64,000 bases of DNA from Orbaceae bacterium ESL0727 (GTDB lineage: Bacteria; Pseudomonadota; Gammaproteobacteria; Enterobacterales; Orbaceae). The position numbers and the translations under genes are program-made. The notes below the pieces were generated by a model that saw nothing but the letters and a program-made list of their open reading frames with translations, was not told the DNA's origin and searched no databases. The stretch's first letter is position 1. Every line of letters starts with the position of its first letter. The DNA lies in assembly GCA_029433345.1 (NCBI GenBank), contig JAQTHY010000001.1, positions 372,001 through 436,000 of the forward strand, written 5' to 3'. Below are positions 27,259 to 36,798 of the stretch, piece by piece.

Positions 27259-28977
27259 ATGTCTTTGCTTCCAATTACTGATATTACTAAGCAGTGCCAC
27301 ATTCCAGATGAATTTGTGTTACCTTATGGTAAATATGTCGCCAAAATTGATCTGTCAATGATCAACCCGAATAAACCACAAGGCAAACTTATTTTAGTTA
27401 CCGCCATAACACCAACGCCATTCGGCGAAGGGAAAACGGTCAATACAATTGGCTTGAGTGAAGGGCTTAACTATCTGGGTCGGCAAAAAGGTCAACATCA
27501 TGGCAAAACGGCGATTGCTTGTATCCGTCAACCAAGTTTAGGCCCTGTTTTTGGTGTCAAAGGGGGCGCTGCCGGAGGCGGGCAAGCCGAAGTCTTACCC
27601 ATGGAAACCTTAAATCTCCATTTAACGGGTGATATACATGCCATTACTGCTGCTCATGATTTAGCATCAGCCGCGTTAGATGCAAGACTTTTTCATGAGG
27701 ATCGTCTAGGCAATGAATTTACCAAACAGACAGGATTGCCGCGTCTTAATATCGATCCGAATCATATTGTTTGGAAACGGGTCATTGATCATAATGATCG
27801 CGCCCTACGCCACGTCACTGTGGGCGTTGGTGGGGGTGTTAATGGCGTGACACGTCAAGACGGTTTCGAAATTACTGCCGCTTCAGAACTGATGGCTATT
27901 TTGGCATTAGCGTCGGATTTGCATGATATGCGTGCCCGAATTGGCCGCATTATTCTTGCTTACGATACCGCAGGCAAACCTATTACGACAGAACAGTTAG
28001 AAGTCGCTGGTGCCATGACGGTATTATTGAAAAATGCGATTAACCCCAATATTATGCAAACTGTTGAAAATACACCTGTCTTAATTCATGCCGGTCCTTT
28101 TGCCAATATTGCGCATGGCAATTCGTCAGTCATTGCTGATCGCATTGCACTCCAACTGAGTGATTACGTTGTGACCGAAGCCGGTTTTGGATCAGATATG
28201 GGCATGGAGAAGTTCTTTAATATCAAATATCGCCAATCAGGTATTCAACCATCATGTGTTGTCGTGGTTGCGACTGTGCGTAGTTTGAAATCAAACAGTG
28301 GTAAATATAAAATCAAACCCGGCCAACCGATCCCTAAAGAAGTATCAGAATCTAACGTTGCATTACTCGAAATTGGTGCGACCAATCTGGCTTGGCATAT
28401 TCATAACGCGCAAAGTTATGGTCTGCCTGTTATTGTGGCGATTAATCGCTTTCCACATGATAGTGAAGAAGAACTCGCCTTTCTGCGTGAATATGCATTG
28501 AAACAGGGCGCTTTTGCTTGTGAAGTGAGTGATGTTTTTATGCACGGCGGTCAAGGTGCGGAAAAACTGGCTCGTCACGTTATTCAAGCCTGTGAAATGC
28601 CGAGTCACATTACCTTACCTTATGCCGATGATATGCCGTTATTCGACAAAATCCAAACGATGGTGAAAAAGTATGGCGCCAATAAAGCTAATTTATCACC
28701 ACAAGCGCTAGAAAATATAAAAGAGATCGAAGCGTTAAAACTGGATCATCTACCACTTTGTATTGCTAAAACACCAATGTCGATCAGTGCCGATGCTAAT
28801 TTGAAAAATGTGCCAACAAACTTCGATGTCGATATTAGCCATTTAGCAATATCTGCTGGCGCTGGATTTATTCGTGTTTATGCCGGTAATGTAATGACAA
28901 TGCCAGGATTGGGAACAAATCCCGCTTATCGTCATATTGATATCGATAAAGATGGTCATACAGTTGGATTAAGTTAG
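27259..28977 (+). CDS. fhs: Formate-tetrahydrofolate ligase
   Basis: Joins formate to tetrahydrofolate with ATP to give 10-formyl-THF, feeding purine, fMet and serine synthesis. The chosen start at 27259 gives 572 residues (family about 556) starting [13 protein letters not shown]; the earlier in-frame ATG at 27160 adds unrelated residues. The ATP loop [16 protein letters not shown] and the C-terminal [18 protein letters not shown] are intact. This gene is absent from E. coli and uneven in gammaproteobacteria, so horizontal origin is possible. Followed after 50 bases by a ferredoxin gene. Confidence 0.96.
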   Translation: MSLLPITDITKQCHIPDEFVLPYGKYVAKIDLSMINPNKPQGKLILVTAITPTPFGEGKTVNTIGLSEGLNYLGRQKGQHHGKTAIACIRQPSLGPVFGVKGGAAGGGQAEVLPMETLNLHLTGDIHAITAAHDLASAALDARLFHEDRLGNEFTKQTGLPRLNIDPNHIVWKRVIDHNDRALRHVTVGVGGGVNGVTRQDGFEITAASELMAILALASDLHDMRARIGRIILAYDTAGKPITTEQLEVAGAMTVLLKNAINPNIMQTVENTPVLIHAGPFANIAHGNSSVIADRIALQLSDYVVTEAGFGSDMGMEKFFNIKYRQSGIQPSCVVVVATVRSLKSNSGKYKIKPGQPIPKEVSESNVALLEIGATNLAWHIHNAQSYGLPVIVAINRFPHDSEEELAFLREYALKQGAFACEVSDVFMHGGQGAEKLARHVIQACEMPSHITLPYADDMPLFDKIQTMVKKYGANKANLSPQALENIKEIEALKLDHLPLCIAKTPMSISADANLKNVPTNFDVDISHLAISAGAGFIRVYAGNVMTMPGLGTNPAYRHIDIDKDGHTVGLS

Positions 28978-29027
28978 CCTTAACAGATAACCGATTTCAT
29001 AAAAAAGGTAGTCACAAAATATTATAT

Positions 29028-29432
29028 ATGCAACAAGAACAGCAAATGAAAGCCTTCATTGATGAAGAGAATTGCATCGGTTGCGGCAAATGTCGTCGCG
29101 TCTGCCCCACTGATGCAATAATAGGTAGCAAGCATCTTCTACACACTGTTTTACCACAGTTTTGTACCGCGTGTAGCCATTGCATTGATACTTGCCCAAC
29201 AGATTGTATTACACTCAGTACCCCCGGTGACCTATTATCGCCGGCGTTAGAATTGCAATTAACTGAAAAAAAACAGTATCGGCTCAATCCTAATAGCCTT
29301 GTGCCACCGACAATTCTTTTCCCAACGCAGACACCACCGATATCTCAAGCAGCTAATACGATAACTGATCGCAAACAGTCAATCTTAGATGCGATTGCCA
29401 GAGTCAAAGCGAAAAAAAACCTCGCCAAATAG
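29028..29432 (+). CDS. Two-cluster [4Fe-4S] ferredoxin, RnfB-like
   Basis: A 134-residue protein with two classic motifs, [12 protein letters not shown] and [12 protein letters not shown], each able to hold a [4Fe-4S] cluster. The order and the text between them resemble the C-terminal half of RnfB/RsxB, but the membrane anchor and the extra N-terminal cluster domain of RnfB are missing. The C-terminus is proline/threonine-rich, then basic ([12 protein letters not shown]). An alternative start is the ATG at 29046. It is 50 bases after fhs on the same strand, so possibly co-expressed. The electron partner is unknown. Confidence 0.8.
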   Translation: MQQEQQMKAFIDEENCIGCGKCRRVCPTDAIIGSKHLLHTVLPQFCTACSHCIDTCPTDCITLSTPGDLLSPALELQLTEKKQYRLNPNSLVPPTILFPTQTPPISQAANTITDRKQSILDAIARVKAKKNLAK

Positions 29433-29440
29433 CGAGGTTT
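29411..29440. terminator. Bidirectional terminator between the ferredoxin gene and typA
   Basis: AAACCTCGC/GCGAGGTTT stem of 9 bp with a 6-base loop. It has a U-run for minus-strand transcription (from typA) and a weaker one for the plus strand. The ferredoxin stop codon lies in its loop. A second palindrome CCTGCTGG-tta-CCAGCAGG follows at 29457-29475. Confidence 0.8.
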
Positions 29441-29516
29441 CTCAATTAGCTTCTTCCCTGCTGGTTACCAGCAGGAACAATTAGCATAACAAGCCACTAT
29501 AGCACTTGATAATCAA

Positions 29517-31346
29517 TTAATCTTTATTCGTATTTCGATAAGCACGTTTACGATCATTTTCAGTTAAATGACGTTTACGTAGACGAATTGATAGCGGTGT
29601 TACCTCGACTAATTCATCATCATCGATAAACTCTAAAGCTTGTTCGAGTGACATTTTGACCGGTGGTGATAATGTGGTCGCTTCATCAGTCCCTGAAGCA
29701 CGCATATTCGTCAATTTCTTACCAGTTAAGCAGTTAACGGTTAAATCGTTAGAACGGCTATGAATACCAATAATTTGGCCTTCATACACTTCAGCACCAT
29801 GACCAAGGAATAATTTACCACGATCTTGTAAGCTATAAAGTGCATAAGCAACCGCTTTACCTGTACCGTTTGAAATCATCACACCATTGTTACGTTGACC
29901 GATTTCGCCAGGACGAACATCATCATAATGGCTAAAGGTGGAATAAAGTAGACCTGTACCTGATGTCATGGTCATAAATTCAGTTCTAAAACCAATCAAA
30001 CCACGACTAGGAATAGTGTAATCTAAACGTACACGCCCTTTACTGTCTGGCAACATATTGGTCAAATCACCTTTACGCAAACCTAAGGCTTCCATCACGG
30101 CACCTTGATGCTGCTCTTCGATATCGATAGTGACTTGCTCAAACGGTTCTTGTTTTTTACCGTCAATTTCTTTATAAATAACTTTTGGACGCGAAACGCC
30201 TAATTCATAACCTTCGCGGCGCATATTTTCGATTAAGACAGAAAGGTGCAACTCACCACGGCCAGATACTTTAAAAGCATCAGGATCCGGTGTTTCTTCA
30301 ACGCGCAACGCTACATTATGGACCAACTCTTTCTTTAAACGGTCAAGAATTTGACGAGAAGTCACATATTTACCTTCTTTACCGGCAAATGGTGAATTAT
30401 TGACATTAAAGAACATAGTTACTGTTGGTTCATCCACAGTTAATGCTGGTAACGCTTCAACCGCATTTGGATCGCACACAGTATCTGAAATATTTAATTC
30501 GCCTAAACCGGTGATAGCAATAATATCGCCCGCTTCAGCTACTTCAGATTCATAACGTTGTAATCCTAAATGGCTAAGTACCTGCCCTACTTTAGCATTA
30601 CGTTTATTACCTTTACTATCAATAATAGTGACCTGTTGATTTGGTTTAACGCGGCCACGTTTGATTCGACCAATACCAATAACACCAACATAATTATTAT
30701 AATCAAGCTGTGATATTTGCATTTGGAATGGGCCATCTAAATCCACTTTTGGTGGTTCCACATGTTTAACAATCGTTTCAAACAGTGGTGTCATATCCTC
30801 TGCCATGGCTTCATGGTCAAGGCCAGAAGTGCCCATTAAGGCAGATGCATAAACAATTGGGAAATCTAACTGTTCATCTGTCGCGCCCAGATTAACAAAC
30901 AGATCAAACACCTGATCAACTACCCAATCAGGACGTGCCCCCGGACGATCAACTTTATTAATGACGACAATCGGTTTTAGACCATACGCAAACGCTTTTT
31001 GTGTCACAAACCGTGTTTGTGGCATCGGGCCATCCATCGCATCGACAAGTAGTAAAACAGAATCAACCATTGACATCACACGTTCCACTTCACCACCAAA
31101 ATCGGCGTGTCCCGGGGTATCAACGATATTAATATGATAATCATGCCAGTTAATGGCGGTATTTTTAGCTAATATGGTAATCCCGCGTTCTTTTTCTAAC
31201 GCATTAGAATCCATAATACGTTCATCGTCAGCACCACTACGCAAATTATCTAGTGTGCCAGATTGACGCAATAACTTATCGACCAAAGTCGTTTTACCAT
31301 GGTCGACATGGGCAATAATGGCAATATTTCTTAAATTTTCAATCAC
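29517..31346 (-). CDS. typA: Ribosome-associated GTPase TypA/BipA
   Basis: Translational GTPase related to EF-G that aids ribosome assembly and stress adaptation. It has 609 residues, normal. The G domain shows G1 [11 protein letters not shown]3 [12 protein letters not shown] and G4 [10 protein letters not shown], and the C-terminal domain holds [12 protein letters not shown]. It is monocistronic: 212 bases of promoter region upstream and a terminator 77 bases downstream. Confidence 0.97.
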   Translation of the reverse strand: MIENLRNIAIIAHVDHGKTTLVDKLLRQSGTLDNLRSGADDERIMDSNALEKERGITILAKNTAINWHDYHINIVDTPGHADFGGEVERVMSMVDSVLLLVDAMDGPMPQTRFVTQKAFAYGLKPIVVINKVDRPGARPDWVVDQVFDLFVNLGATDEQLDFPIVYASALMGTSGLDHEAMAEDMTPLFETIVKHVEPPKVDLDGPFQMQISQLDYNNYVGVIGIGRIKRGRVKPNQQVTIIDSKGNKRNAKVGQVLSHLGLQRYESEVAEAGDIIAITGLGELNISDTVCDPNAVEALPALTVDEPTVTMFFNVNNSPFAGKEGKYVTSRQILDRLKKELVHNVALRVEETPDPDAFKVSGRGELHLSVLIENMRREGYELGVSRPKVIYKEIDGKKQEPFEQVTIDIEEQHQGAVMEALGLRKGDLTNMLPDSKGRVRLDYTIPSRGLIGFRTEFMTMTSGTGLLYSTFSHYDDVRPGEIGQRNNGVMISNGTGKAVAYALYSLQDRGKLFLGHGAEVYEGQIIGIHSRSNDLTVNCLTGKKLTNMRASGTDEATTLSPPVKMSLEQALEFIDDDELVEVTPLSIRLRKRHLTENDRKRAYRNTNKD

Positions 31347-31558
31347 AATGTTATTCCAGTAAAATGTTATTCCAATAAGGGACTACGATTTATTCAGGCG
31401 CGATATTGTACACCTTTTTTGGCGAAATGTTGATCTCTATCACAATAGTTTCTGATATTATCCGCAAAGAGCTATAAATAGATGCGTTTGCTGCGCTCAA
31501 AAATCCAGTTATCTAGGCTTTATTCGCGCTTTTCGGTAACGGTTTTATTTAGTTGACA

Positions 31559-32176
31559 TCATTTCATCACTTTGTAATCCAAACCATTAGTCAAAATCGC
31601 TTCAGAATTATTAATGGGTACTAAATGAATAGATTCTTGATAAACTTGCATAATCTGTTGCACAGATTCAGCAAACGGGTATTCCCTATAATGCGGTAAT
31701 GTATAAAAATTTGTCACGGCTAGACCAGCATAATCATCTAAATCTGGCGCAGCGCTAACATCATCCATCATTTTACTGTATTCAAGGCGAGGTGCTAAAA
31801 TCATTGCGCCCGCCGATTCCCCGATATAAGGGGTCCCAGAATTAATCTTATCAACCAACAAAGAGACAAGCTTTTCCCGTTGTAATTCTTGTAATAAGTA
31901 AAAGGTATTGCCGCCGGCTATAAATAAAATTTGTGCATCGGCAATCTTACGGTAACTTTCTGCGGCACATGTCGTTGCAATATCTAATTCGTCCACTTTA
32001 TAGCCTAAATCAATTAACGCTTGCCGTCCTTCATCAATATACCCAACATAATCTTCCACATTACCTGCCGTCGAAATAAACAGTACCTCGTTTGCGGTTA
32101 TCATATTGTTTTTGATGAACGTCTTAAATTGATTCACTGTTCCAGCAAAATACGAAGTTAAAAAGATTTTTTGCAT
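31559..32176 (-). CDS. Peptidase S51 (peptidase E-like) protein
   Basis: A 205-residue protein of the class I glutamine-amidotransferase fold, peptidase S51 group. The presumed catalytic serine is Ser121 in the nucleophile elbow GESAGAM, preceded by the AGGNTFYLL motif. A histidine in TLPHYREYPF could complete the charge relay. Peptidase E cuts Asp-X dipeptides, but this protein is closer in layout to the less characterised S51 group than to enteric PepE, so the substrate is uncertain. It lies 63 bases after hemG on the same strand. Confidence 0.82.
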   Translation of the reverse strand: MQKIFLTSYFAGTVNQFKTFIKNNMITANEVLFISTAGNVEDYVGYIDEGRQALIDLGYKVDELDIATTCAAESYRKIADAQILFIAGGNTFYLLQELQREKLVSLLVDKINSGTPYIGESAGAMILAPRLEYSKMMDDVSAAPDLDDYAGLAVTNFYTLPHYREYPFAESVQQIMQVYQESIHLVPINNSEAILTNGLDYKVMK

Positions 32177-32239
32177 AATATTTCTCTTAATTAAAAAATT
32201 AATGCCGACATAAACAACGTTTAATATTAGGATGTAATA

Positions 32240-32818
32240 TTAGAATGTTTCAGAACTACCTAACGTTTGTGTCAAAAATTGATGGGCAAATTGATCCACT
32301 TTTTGCCAATCCGTAAATTCAATCACCGGTTTAGTCACATCGGTATCACCTTTACCTAACCACATAATAAAACGGATCATATTACGATCAAACCAGTTAT
32401 ATTGTGGATAGTAGAGCGCGCCGGCAAACACCGCCGCAATTGTTGGTCGCCATGGAATGCTGGCTAAGAATTTTTTGGTATAAAGATTCGTTTCTGGTGT
32501 ATTTTTATTTGCTTTACGCGCAACCACATTGACGCCAAAAAATCCTGACGGCACATTATTTAAGTATTGATAATGCTGCTGAATAAATTTCTTCATCACT
32601 TTGCTATAAAAACCGTAACGAATCGAACTACCTAATAATGCAGCTTGATAGTGATTAAGATCAATTTGTGCAGTCGGTAAGAGTTCAATCAAATCACAAC
32701 TCAATTTTTTATCTAAATGTGATTTGATGCGCTGCATAATTTTTAAGGTCTGCTTTTCATGCGTCGTATACAGCAATAAAACCTTATCCCCTTCATTTAG
32801 AACAACTTTATTCATCAT
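32240..32818 (-). CDS. hemG: Protoporphyrinogen IX dehydrogenase (menaquinone), HemG-type
   Basis: Flavodoxin-fold enzyme that oxidises protoporphyrinogen IX to protoporphyrin IX in haem synthesis, passing electrons to quinone. It has 192 residues. The long-chain insertion typical of HemG (VARKANKNTPETNLYTKKFLASIPWRP) and the GASIRYG-like GSSIRYGFYSKV are recognisable, as are ALYYPQYNWFDRNMIRFIM and FTDWQ. The final residues TLGSSETF and the stop are encoded by dispersed-repeat sequence, so the natural tail has probably been replaced. Confidence 0.92.
   Translation of the reverse strand: MMNKVVLNEGDKVLLLYTTHEKQTLKIMQRIKSHLDKKLSCDLIELLPTAQIDLNHYQAALLGSSIRYGFYSKVMKKFIQQHYQYLNNVPSGFFGVNVVARKANKNTPETNLYTKKFLASIPWRPTIAAVFAGALYYPQYNWFDRNMIRFIMWLGKGDTDVTKPVIEFTDWQKVDQFAHQFLTQTLGSSETF
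32245..32275 (+). repeat. Dispersed intergenic repeat, copy 3, inside the hemG 3' end
   Basis: Reads GTTTCAGAACTAC then CTAACGTTTGTGTCAA. It matches the other copies, but here it supplies the last codons of hemG in the antisense orientation. Confidence 0.65.
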
Positions 32819-32973
32819 AACTTCCTTATAGCTAAGTAATACAATTTCTATTTATTGACTTTTTTATTCTAAAAATTAATCAACCAAGGATGATTTATCG
32901 CTAAACTTTTATTATAGTAAAGATTATTGTAAAAATGGTAGCATAAACTTATTTAGTCTTATCGGAACAGATT

Positions 32974-34428
32974 ATGATCACCCCATCATCCAAATGTCAC
33001 ACAAAAAATACGTTAACTCATAGTGCAAAGAACAATAGCGACACATTGACACATCATGATAACAAAAATCACAAAATGAGCACCGTTATTTTAGCTGCCG
33101 GAAAAGGGACGCGAATGAATTCAACGCTGCCCAAAGTATTGCATAAAATTGGTGCCAAACCGATGTTACAACATGTCATTGATACCGTCCAACAACTGGA
33201 TAACGATCATATCTATATTATTTATGGTCATGGCAAAACCGTATTAGAAGAAACGCTACAAAATCAGCCGATACAATTGATTTACCAAGCAGAACAACTG
33301 GGCACCGGCCATGCGGTCGCGCAAGCAATTCCTTATATCCAAGATGATGAAGATATTTTGATTCTATACGGTGATACGCCGCTAATCACGCAACAAACAT
33401 TACAAAAATTAATGGCAAGTAAATCCGCGCCAGGTATCGCTTTATTAACCGTATTTTTAGATAATCCAACCGGTTATGGCCGAATCGAACGCAAAAATGG
33501 TCAAGTCACTGCGATTATCGAACAAAAAGATGCTACACCCGAGCAACAAAAAATAAACGAAATCAACACAGGTATTATGCTGGTTACTGGTAAACTATTG
33601 AAATCTTGGTTAACGCGCTTAGATAATCATAATGCACAGCATGAATTTTACTTAACTGACATTATCGCATTTGCTCATCAAGATGGTTATGAAATCTGCA
33701 CAACTCACCCGACAGCTAAATACGAAGTTGAAGGCGTAAATAACCACTTACAACAGGCAAATTTAGAACGGGAATATCAGAAGATTCAAGCAGAAACGTT
33801 ACTGCTTTCAGGCGTTACTTTACGTGATCCCACCCGTTTCGATTTACGCGGTTCGTTAACATGCGGAAGTGATGTGATTATCGATTGCAATGTGATTATC
33901 GAAGGCGACGTTAAATTAGGTAATAACGTCTATATTGGCGCAGGCACTATCCTAAAAAATTGTGTCATTGCGGATAATTGTGAAATTAGTCCTTATAGCA
34001 TCATCGAAAATTCGTATTTAGCGAATAACTGTACCGTGGGGCCTTTTGCCCGCTTACGCCCAGGTTCTCAATTGGATGAAAAAGCGCATGTCGGTAATTT
34101 TGTCGAGCTGAAAAAGACTCATTTAGGGAAAGGCAGTAAAGCCGGGCATCTCACTTATTTAGGCGATAGTGAAATTGGCAGTAATGTCAATATTGGTGCC
34201 GGAACCATCACCTGTAACTATGACGGTGCCAATAAATTCAAAACCACTATCGGTGATGATGTTTTTGTCGGTTCAGATAGCCAATTTATTGCCCCTGTTA
34301 CGGTCGGTAATGGTGCGACCATCGCCGCTGGCACGACGGTAACCGACGATATTAATGATGATCAATTAGTGATAAGCCGCGTCAGACAGAAACAAATTAG
34401 CGGTTGGAAACGACCAACGAAAAAATAG
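32974..34428 (+). CDS. glmU: Bifunctional GlcNAc-1-P uridyltransferase / GlcN-1-P acetyltransferase
   Basis: Acetylates glucosamine-1-phosphate and couples it to UTP, making UDP-GlcNAc. The uridyltransferase domain begins with [19 protein letters not shown], and the C-terminal left-handed beta-helix has hexapeptide repeats and [17 protein letters not shown]. From 32974 the protein has 484 residues. From the ATG at 33076 it has 450, closer to E. coli (456), but that ATG lacks a ribosome site whereas 32974 has a CGGAAC stretch upstream. The extra 34 residues are His/Asn/Thr/Lys-rich. glmS follows after 18 bases. Confidence 0.95.
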   Translation: MITPSSKCHTKNTLTHSAKNNSDTLTHHDNKNHKMSTVILAAGKGTRMNSTLPKVLHKIGAKPMLQHVIDTVQQLDNDHIYIIYGHGKTVLEETLQNQPIQLIYQAEQLGTGHAVAQAIPYIQDDEDILILYGDTPLITQQTLQKLMASKSAPGIALLTVFLDNPTGYGRIERKNGQVTAIIEQKDATPEQQKINEINTGIMLVTGKLLKSWLTRLDNHNAQHEFYLTDIIAFAHQDGYEICTTHPTAKYEVEGVNNHLQQANLEREYQKIQAETLLLSGVTLRDPTRFDLRGSLTCGSDVIIDCNVIIEGDVKLGNNVYIGAGTILKNCVIADNCEISPYSIIENSYLANNCTVGPFARLRPGSQLDEKAHVGNFVELKKTHLGKGSKAGHLTYLGDSEIGSNVNIGAGTITCNYDGANKFKTTIGDDVFVGSDSQFIAPVTVGNGATIAAGTTVTDDINDDQLVISRVRQKQISGWKRPTKK

Positions 34429-34446
34429 ATAACGAGGAAATACCAT

Positions 34447-36279
34447 ATGTGTGGAATAGTAGGTGCTATCGCTAAACATGATGTCGCAGACATTTTATTA
34501 GAAGGTTTACAGCGTTTAGAATATCGTGGTTACGACTCGGCTGGACTGGCCATTATTTCGCCTACCGGGCAACTACAACGTGTACGCCGTGTAGGTAAAG
34601 TACAAGCATTACGTGATGCCGTCAATGAAAATCCAATTAAAGGCAGCACGGGGATCGCCCATACACGCTGGGCAACTCACGGTGAACCTGCAGAACGCAA
34701 TGCCCACCCACATATTTCAGGTTCTATCGCCGTTGTCCATAATGGTATTATCGAAAACTATGAATCTCTGCGCGAAAAATTAATCGCTCGTGGCTATCAA
34801 TTCACGTCAGAAACTGACACCGAAGTGATTGCTCACCTTATCCACTATATTATTGTCACTGATAACTGCGCTTTATTCGACGCCGTACAAAAGGCTATTC
34901 CGCAATTAAAAGGCGCATATGGCACAGTGATTATGGATGCGAACCATCCCGATGAGTTAGTCGCCGCACGTTCAGGGAGTCCTCTGGTAATTGGTTGCGG
35001 CGAAGGTGAAAACTTTATCGCATCCGATCAATTAGCTTTATTACCTGTAACGCGCCAATTCATCTTTTTAGAAGAGGGTGATATCGCTAAAATTACCCAC
35101 GATACCATTACGATTTTAGATAGACACCTAAATCCTGTCAAAAGAGCACAAGTAAAATCTGACGCCACTTATGATGCTGGCACCAAAGCAGGTTACCGTC
35201 ATTATATGCAAAAAGAGATCTACGAACAGCCAAATGCGATTAAAAACACACTGGCCGGTCGTTTACATTATGACAAAGTTGATCTCTCTGAATTAGGTGA
35301 GCAAGGCGAAACAATGTTAAAGCAAGTCGAACATATCCAAATTGTCGCTTGTGGTACGGCCTATAACGCTGGAATGGTTGCCCGTTATTGGTTCGAAGCA
35401 TTAGCCGGTATTCCATGTGATGTGGAAATTGCGTCAGAATTCCGTTATCGAAAACCAGCGCGCCGCAAAAATAGTCTTTTTATTACCCTATCCCAATCAG
35501 GGGAAACCGCCGATACACTTGCCGCGCTACGTCTTGCCAAAGAAAATCAATATCTAAGCACATTAGCGATTTGTAACGTTGCGGCGTCAACCTTAGTGCG
35601 AGAAGCCGATCTCGTGCTTTTAACTAAAGCGGGTGTTGAAATTGGTGTCGCCTCAACCAAAGCCTTTACGACGCAATTAACCGCCATGCTGCTTCTTGTG
35701 GCTAAGCTAAGTCAATTACATGGCATGCCAAATAGCACTGAACAAGCAATTGTCCATGCTCTGCAAGCCTTGCCAAATCGTATTGAGCAAGTCCTTATGG
35801 CTGAACCTGTCATTGAAAAACTGGCTGAACAGTTTGCGAATAAACATCATGCACTATTTTTAGGTCGCGGTGACGAATACCCAATCGCGATGGAAGCAGC
35901 ATTAAAGCTAAAAGAGATCTCTTACATTCATGCCGAAGCCTATGCAGCCGGTGAACTGAAGCATGGCCCACTGGCGCTAATTGATGCCGATATGCCAGTC
36001 ATCGTAATGGCGCCTAATAATGAGATGTTAGAAAAATTAAAATCGAATATTGAAGAAGTGCGTGCCCGTGGTGGTCAACTGTATGTGTTTGCCGAAAAAG
36101 AAGCCGGTTTTGTGGGTGATGAAACTATGCACATTATCAATTTACCGCATGTTGAAGAGATCACCGCGCCAATCTACTACACGGTTCCAACACAATTATT
36201 AGCGTATCATGTGGCCTTAATCAAAGGTACGGATGTGGATCAACCCCGTAATTTAGCAAAATCAGTCACCGTCGAATAA
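34447..36279 (+). CDS. glmS: Glucosamine-6-phosphate synthase (isomerising)
   Basis: Makes glucosamine-6-phosphate from fructose-6-phosphate and glutamine, the first step to UDP-GlcNAc. It has 610 residues. The N-terminal glutaminase begins MCGIVGA with the nucleophile cysteine at position 2. Two SIS sugar-isomerase domains follow ([37 protein letters not shown]), and the C-terminus LAKSVTVE is typical. It forms a glmU-glmS operon. No glmS ribozyme was seen in the leader; that element belongs to Gram-positive bacteria. Confidence 0.98.
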   Translation: MCGIVGAIAKHDVADILLEGLQRLEYRGYDSAGLAIISPTGQLQRVRRVGKVQALRDAVNENPIKGSTGIAHTRWATHGEPAERNAHPHISGSIAVVHNGIIENYESLREKLIARGYQFTSETDTEVIAHLIHYIIVTDNCALFDAVQKAIPQLKGAYGTVIMDANHPDELVAARSGSPLVIGCGEGENFIASDQLALLPVTRQFIFLEEGDIAKITHDTITILDRHLNPVKRAQVKSDATYDAGTKAGYRHYMQKEIYEQPNAIKNTLAGRLHYDKVDLSELGEQGETMLKQVEHIQIVACGTAYNAGMVARYWFEALAGIPCDVEIASEFRYRKPARRKNSLFITLSQSGETADTLAALRLAKENQYLSTLAICNVAASTLVREADLVLLTKAGVEIGVASTKAFTTQLTAMLLLVAKLSQLHGMPNSTEQAIVHALQALPNRIEQVLMAEPVIEKLAEQFANKHHALFLGRGDEYPIAMEAALKLKEISYIHAEAYAAGELKHGPLALIDADMPVIVMAPNNEMLEKLKSNIEEVRARGGQLYVFAEKEAGFVGDETMHIINLPHVEEITAPIYYTVPTQLLAYHVALIKGTDVDQPRNLAKSVTVE

Positions 36280-36300
36280 CTGTTCGCGATACACCTCTTT

Positions 36301-36320
36301 CCACCGATATTCATCGGTGG
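36301..36320. terminator. Hairpin after glmS
   Basis: CCACCGAT-attc-ATCGGTGG, a perfect 8-bp stem 22 bases after the glmS stop. It is followed by a U-poor tract, so termination may be weak or Rho-assisted. Confidence 0.55.
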
Positions 36321-36420
36321 AAATTGTTATTCTCCACCCTTTTATGGCTATTTATAGCTATCACCAACAAACGTCGCACTTTCTTAATTATTATGATTAC
36401 CCTCTTTTGATCAAAACTGA

Positions 36421-36444
36421 TTGAAATGGGTAGTAGTTCTGAAA
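36421..36444 (-). repeat. Variant dispersed repeat, copy B
   Basis: On the minus strand it reads TTTCAGAACTACTA then CCCATTTCAA. It differs at one base from copy A at 27051 and shares its first half with the 30-base repeat family. Confidence 0.6.
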
Positions 36445-36489
36445 GTTATTAACATTGTGCATTCATCTATCTGTTCTCGATTTAGGCGT

Positions 36490-36534
36490 ACTCTGTTTAT
36501 GGATACTCTGTTTATATGTGCTCTGTTTATATGG
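36490..36534 (+). repeat. Tandem repeat, 3 x 15 bp, upstream of mtlA
   Basis: Three consecutive units ACTCTGTTTATGGAT, ACTCTGTTTATATGT and GCTCTGTTTATATGG. They share the core CTCTGTTTAT at exact 15-base spacing. They lie about 150 bases upstream of the first CRP site. Confidence 0.8.
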
Positions 36535-36636
36535 GCAATATTTATGTAAAACATTGTCTAGAGCAGAGACAAAAACAACGCAAGGGAAACCTTTTCATAA
36601 AAAGCTTAGCCGATTTAGCCATGACTCAAGCCAAAG

Positions 36637-36652
36637 TGTGATGTAGATCACA
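36637..36652 (+). promoter_or_regulatory. CRP-cAMP site 1 for mtlA
   Basis: TGTGATGTAGATCACA, both half-sites TGTGA/TCACA perfect. The centre lies about 105 bases upstream of the predicted mtlA transcription start and 44 bases upstream of site 2. Confidence 0.85.
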
Positions 36653-36680
36653 ATCCACTCTCCCTATTTACATGAATGAA

Positions 36681-36696
36681 TGTGATACATATCACA
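36681..36696 (+). promoter_or_regulatory. CRP-cAMP site 2 for mtlA
   Basis: TGTGATACATATCACA flanked by AA and TTT, a near-ideal CRP palindrome. Its centre is about 61.5 bases before the predicted start at 36750, the classic class I activation distance. Confidence 0.88.
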
Positions 36697-36714
36697 TTTA
36701 TTAACTATTGTTAA

Positions 36715-36750
36715 TGAATCTTAGCAAGACTTCCTTCTACAATGACAGTA
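36715..36750 (+). promoter_or_regulatory. Predicted mtlA promoter
   Basis: -10 TACAAT at 36738-36743, with only a poor -35 (TGAATC, 17-base spacer), as expected for a CRP-dependent promoter. Transcription would begin near 36750, which excludes the in-frame ATG at 36742 as the start of mtlA. Confidence 0.6.
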
Positions 36751-36798
36751 CTAAATAACAGCACACTAATGACATCAATCAACGAGGAATTATTTGTT

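Noticed and set aside
36455-36646. 63-residue frame LCLWILCLYVLCLY upstream of mtlA
   Set aside because: The repetitive peptide is only the translation of the 15-bp tandem repeat, and the frame runs into the CRP site.
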